From Chitinophagaceae bacterium (lineage in GTDB: Bacteria; Bacteroidota; Bacteroidia; Chitinophagales; Chitinophagaceae): a stretch of DNA of 7,839 nt. Both the position numbers and the translations under genes were made by a program. The stretch lies in assembly GCA_017989935.1 (NCBI GenBank), contig JAGNOY010000083.1:1-7839 (forward strand). The letters run 5' to 3'. Positions 6,412-7,839 of the stretch are shown in pieces. Every line of letters starts with the position of its first letter. Position 1 is the stretch's first letter. The notes below the pieces were generated by a model, which was not told where the DNA came from, made no database searches, and saw nothing but the letters and a program-made list of their open reading frames with translations.

Positions 6412-6442
6412 AAAAAAACCACGACTTAGATAAATCGTGGTT
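6412..6442 (-). terminator. Minus-strand rho-independent terminator
   Basis: On the minus strand AACCACGA pairs with TCGTGGTT (8-bp stem, ten-base loop; plus positions 6435-6442 and 6417-6424) and is followed by a run of T (A-tract 6412-6418 on plus). There is no T-tract on the plus side, so it works leftward only. No minus-strand gene lies to its right, so it either ends a small RNA or insulates the ABC-F promoter. Confidence 0.7.
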
Positions 6443-6491
6443 CACTAGATAATGAAAAAAAACACTACTAAATTTTCATTTTGTAAACTTG
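6412..6491 (-). ncRNA. Candidate small RNA of about 80 nt
   Basis: A minus-strand -7 box, TACCTTTG (6505 down to 6498), lies just ahead of a transcript that would start near 6491 and stop at the terminator 6412-6418. The interval has no reading frame beyond three codons (ATGAAAATT then a stop). No good -33 box is seen. Promoter-to-terminator spacing is the only evidence, so this is tentative. Confidence 0.3.
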
Positions 6492-6536
6492 GTTAATCAA
6501 AGGTAGATTTGGTTATCTTTGTTGATTCGGTTTACA
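6482..6536. promoter_or_regulatory. Divergent promoter region with dyad symmetry
   Basis: The ends TGTAAAC (6482-6488) and GTTTACA (6530-6536) are perfect inverted copies. Inside them, a minus-strand -7 box TACCTTTG (6498-6505) and a plus-strand -7 box TATCTTTG (6514-6521) face away from each other. For the plus promoter, TTGG at 6489-6492 lies 21 bases upstream of the -7 box as a partial -33. It would start transcription near 6528 and give the arginase-like gene a leader of roughly 185 bases. The symmetry could also be an operator for a dimeric regulator. Confidence 0.4.
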
Positions 6537-6638
6537 TTGTAAATATATATCTACATTTTAGCTCAAAAAGGTGAAAATGAGTATATGGTAATTACTATTT
6601 AGAATTCGGTAAATTACATGTTTAAACAAATAATAAAT

Positions 6639-6664
6639 GAAAAAAGCCTTTAAATAGGCTATTT
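6639..6664 (-). terminator. Weak minus-strand terminator-like hairpin in the leader of the arginase-like gene
   Basis: AGCCT (6645-6649) pairs with AGGCT (6656-6660); read on the minus strand the hairpin runs into TTTTTT (A-tract ending at 6645 on plus). The plus side has only a short ATTTAA. It has a short stem, and no real minus-strand gene ends here; it may be a structure in the leader RNA of the arginase-like gene. Confidence 0.35.
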
Positions 6665-6713
6665 AAGCGAAAGTAGAATTAAATTTTATTGATAATAAAC
6701 AGATTATATAGGC

Positions 6714-7839
6714 ATGAAAGACATATTTAACTTCATTTCTCCCATACATTTCAGTCAAACTGAAGATGTTCAATATCAACCCACTCAAATAGGAAAACAT
6801 ATTCAAATAATTAACGAGGCGAATGCTGACCTTGATAATTTGGACCTTATAATTATAGGTTGTGGAGAGTTTAGAGGGCAAGATAGAAGCATGGCCTACA
6901 GTGAAGGTCCAGACCTCATCAGAAAAGAATTTTATCAACTTCATTATTGGCATCCCAACGTTAAGATTGGAGATATTGGGAATATAATTGAAGGCAAAAC
7001 CCAAAATGACACCAAGGCTGCGTTAAAAACAGTTTTAATTGAATTATACGAACTTGGCAAGAAGGTATTAGTGCTAGGTGGTTCACATGATTTGACTATT
7101 CAACAATATGACGTATTTCGACAAAAAAACAAAATTATCGACTTCACAGTTGTGGATATGTTAGCTGATTTAGAATACACCTCAGACAATAGATATGATA
7201 GCTACTTGATGGAAAGTTTAATGCAAAGTCCAAACTATGTAAGGCATTTTAATTTAATCGGGTTTCAAAGCTATTTTGTGAATCCTAAATTGATTGAAAC
7301 TTTTGATCGATTATGTTTTGATTGCATTCGAGTGGGTAAGGCTCGTGAAGACCTTGATCAAATTGAGCCTGCATTTAGAGGATCTCACTTGGTTAGTATT
7401 GATATAAATGCTGTAAGATTTAGTGATGCCCCTGCAAATAAAATGGCTTCTCCAAATGGATTCTACGGAGACGAAATGTGCAAGATTACAAGGTTTGCTG
7501 GCATGAGTTCAGATTTATCGACATTAGGAATTTATGGATACAGGCCAGAAACTGACGAGGTTGTAACGCCGAAACTTATTGCTCAAATGATTTGGTATTT
7601 TATTGACGGATTGGCCATTGCAAAAATCGAAAGTCCTTTAACTCATCTTGATCAATTTCTTGAATATCAAATTACATTTACTGACAACAACACCCTATTT
7701 TTAAAGAGTAAACGAACCAATCGTTGGTGGATGAAATTAGCTATCGACAACTTTACACCTTGCACACAAAAAGATTATATCACAGCCTGTAATAATGAAA
7801 TACCAGAAAGATGGCTTAGAGAAAATGAAAGAATGGTGT
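6714..7839 (+). CDS. Arginase/formimidoylglutamase-like protein, 3'-truncated
   Basis: Member of the ureohydrolase fold (arginase, agmatinase, formimidoylglutamase). 375 residues are visible; by comparison with the Bacteroidota family only about the last ten are missing. The start is ATG 6714; an in-frame TAA at 6696 excludes longer versions. The early motif IIIGCGEFRGQDRS (46-59) is the usual first strand. Metal-site motifs are partly degenerate: GGSHDLT (122-128) keeps His125, VDMLADLE (147-154) keeps D148 and D152 but has Leu150 where arginases have His, and SIDINAVRFSDAPA (228-241) keeps D230 but has Asn232 where arginases have Asp. The stretches NGFYGDEMCKITRFAGMS and LIAQMIWYFIDG are characteristic of the Bacteroidota formimidoylglutamase-like branch. 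Catalysis is therefore doubtful. In related genomes I recall this gene near gldK/type IX secretion genes; that cannot be seen here. Confidence 0.9.
   Translation, partial: MKDIFNFISPIHFSQTEDVQYQPTQIGKHIQIINEANADLDNLDLIIIGCGEFRGQDRSMAYSEGPDLIRKEFYQLHYWHPNVKIGDIGNIIEGKTQNDTKAALKTVLIELYELGKKVLVLGGSHDLTIQQYDVFRQKNKIIDFTVVDMLADLEYTSDNRYDSYLMESLMQSPNYVRHFNLIGFQSYFVNPKLIETFDRLCFDCIRVGKAREDLDQIEPAFRGSHLVSIDINAVRFSDAPANKMASPNGFYGDEMCKITRFAGMSSDLSTLGIYGYRPETDEVVTPKLIAQMIWYFIDGLAIAKIESPLTHLDQFLEYQITFTDNNTLFLKSKRTNRWWMKLAIDNFTPCTQKDYITACNNEIPERWLRENERMV

Larger units (their letters stand above)
6305..6713. other. 409-base divergent intergenic region
   Basis: Lies between the starts of the ABC-F gene (-) and the arginase-like gene (+) and is very AT-rich. 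Contents from left: the ABC-F -7 box at 6339-6346, a minus-strand terminator at 6412-6442, an imperfect dyad with two opposed -7 boxes at 6482-6536, and a second minus-strand terminator-like hairpin at 6639-6664. I find no supportable open reading frame in it. Confidence 0.7.

Noticed and set aside
6663..7004. 113-residue minus-strand open frame whose stop abuts the hairpin at 6645-6660
   Set aside because: It lies antisense to the start of the arginase-like gene, whose protein matches a known family strongly. The adjacent terminator-like hairpin is suggestive but probably coincidental.

Overview
The window looks like a chromosomal segment of a Bacteroidota species, perhaps from the Chitinophagales/Sphingobacteriales side. 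The evidence is AT-rich coding DNA, promoters of the Bacteroidota type (TTTG ... TAnnTTTG), starts without clear Shine-Dalgarno sequences, an RprY-like response regulator, a Bacteroidota-type YbiT ABC-F protein and the degenerate arginase-like protein typical of this phylum. The genus cannot be read from the sequence.

Layout, left to right. (1) The 3' part of a MacA/HlyD-like efflux adaptor gene on +, with its N-terminus off the window. (2) A non-coding island at 1218-2206, built from nested repeats, between two converging genes. (3) A LolC/LolE-type FtsX-family permease on -. (4) A short divergent promoter region, then an OmpR-family response regulator on + that ends in a strong rho-independent terminator. 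(5) A second, smaller repeat cluster at 4433-4675. (6) An ABC-F ATPase of the YbiT group on -. (7) A 409-base divergent intergenic region with back-to-back promoter boxes, two minus-strand terminator-like hairpins and a possible small RNA. (8) An arginase/formimidoylglutamase-like gene on + that runs off the right end just before its expected stop. The genes do not form one pathway; each appears to be its own transcription unit, or the end of one.

The most unusual content is non-coding. Three GC-rich elements (E1 1255-1338, E2 2077-2196, E3 4547-4675) sit a few to about 40 bases after three different stop codons, all in the sense orientation of the gene they follow. They share conserved outer boxes around a hairpin whose sequence differs in each copy. 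Each is followed, further from the gene, by a 21-bp box; four copies of this box form two inverted pairs (1419-1439/2007-2027 and 4437-4457/4486-4506), like the ends of small MITE-like elements. Inside the larger pair lies a 166-bp direct repeat in two copies (164/166 identical), each a large inverted repeat whose 28-bp arms are themselves palindromic. On the protein side, the ABC-F protein appears to keep only one complete composite ATP site, and the arginase-like protein lacks two of the usual metal ligands.
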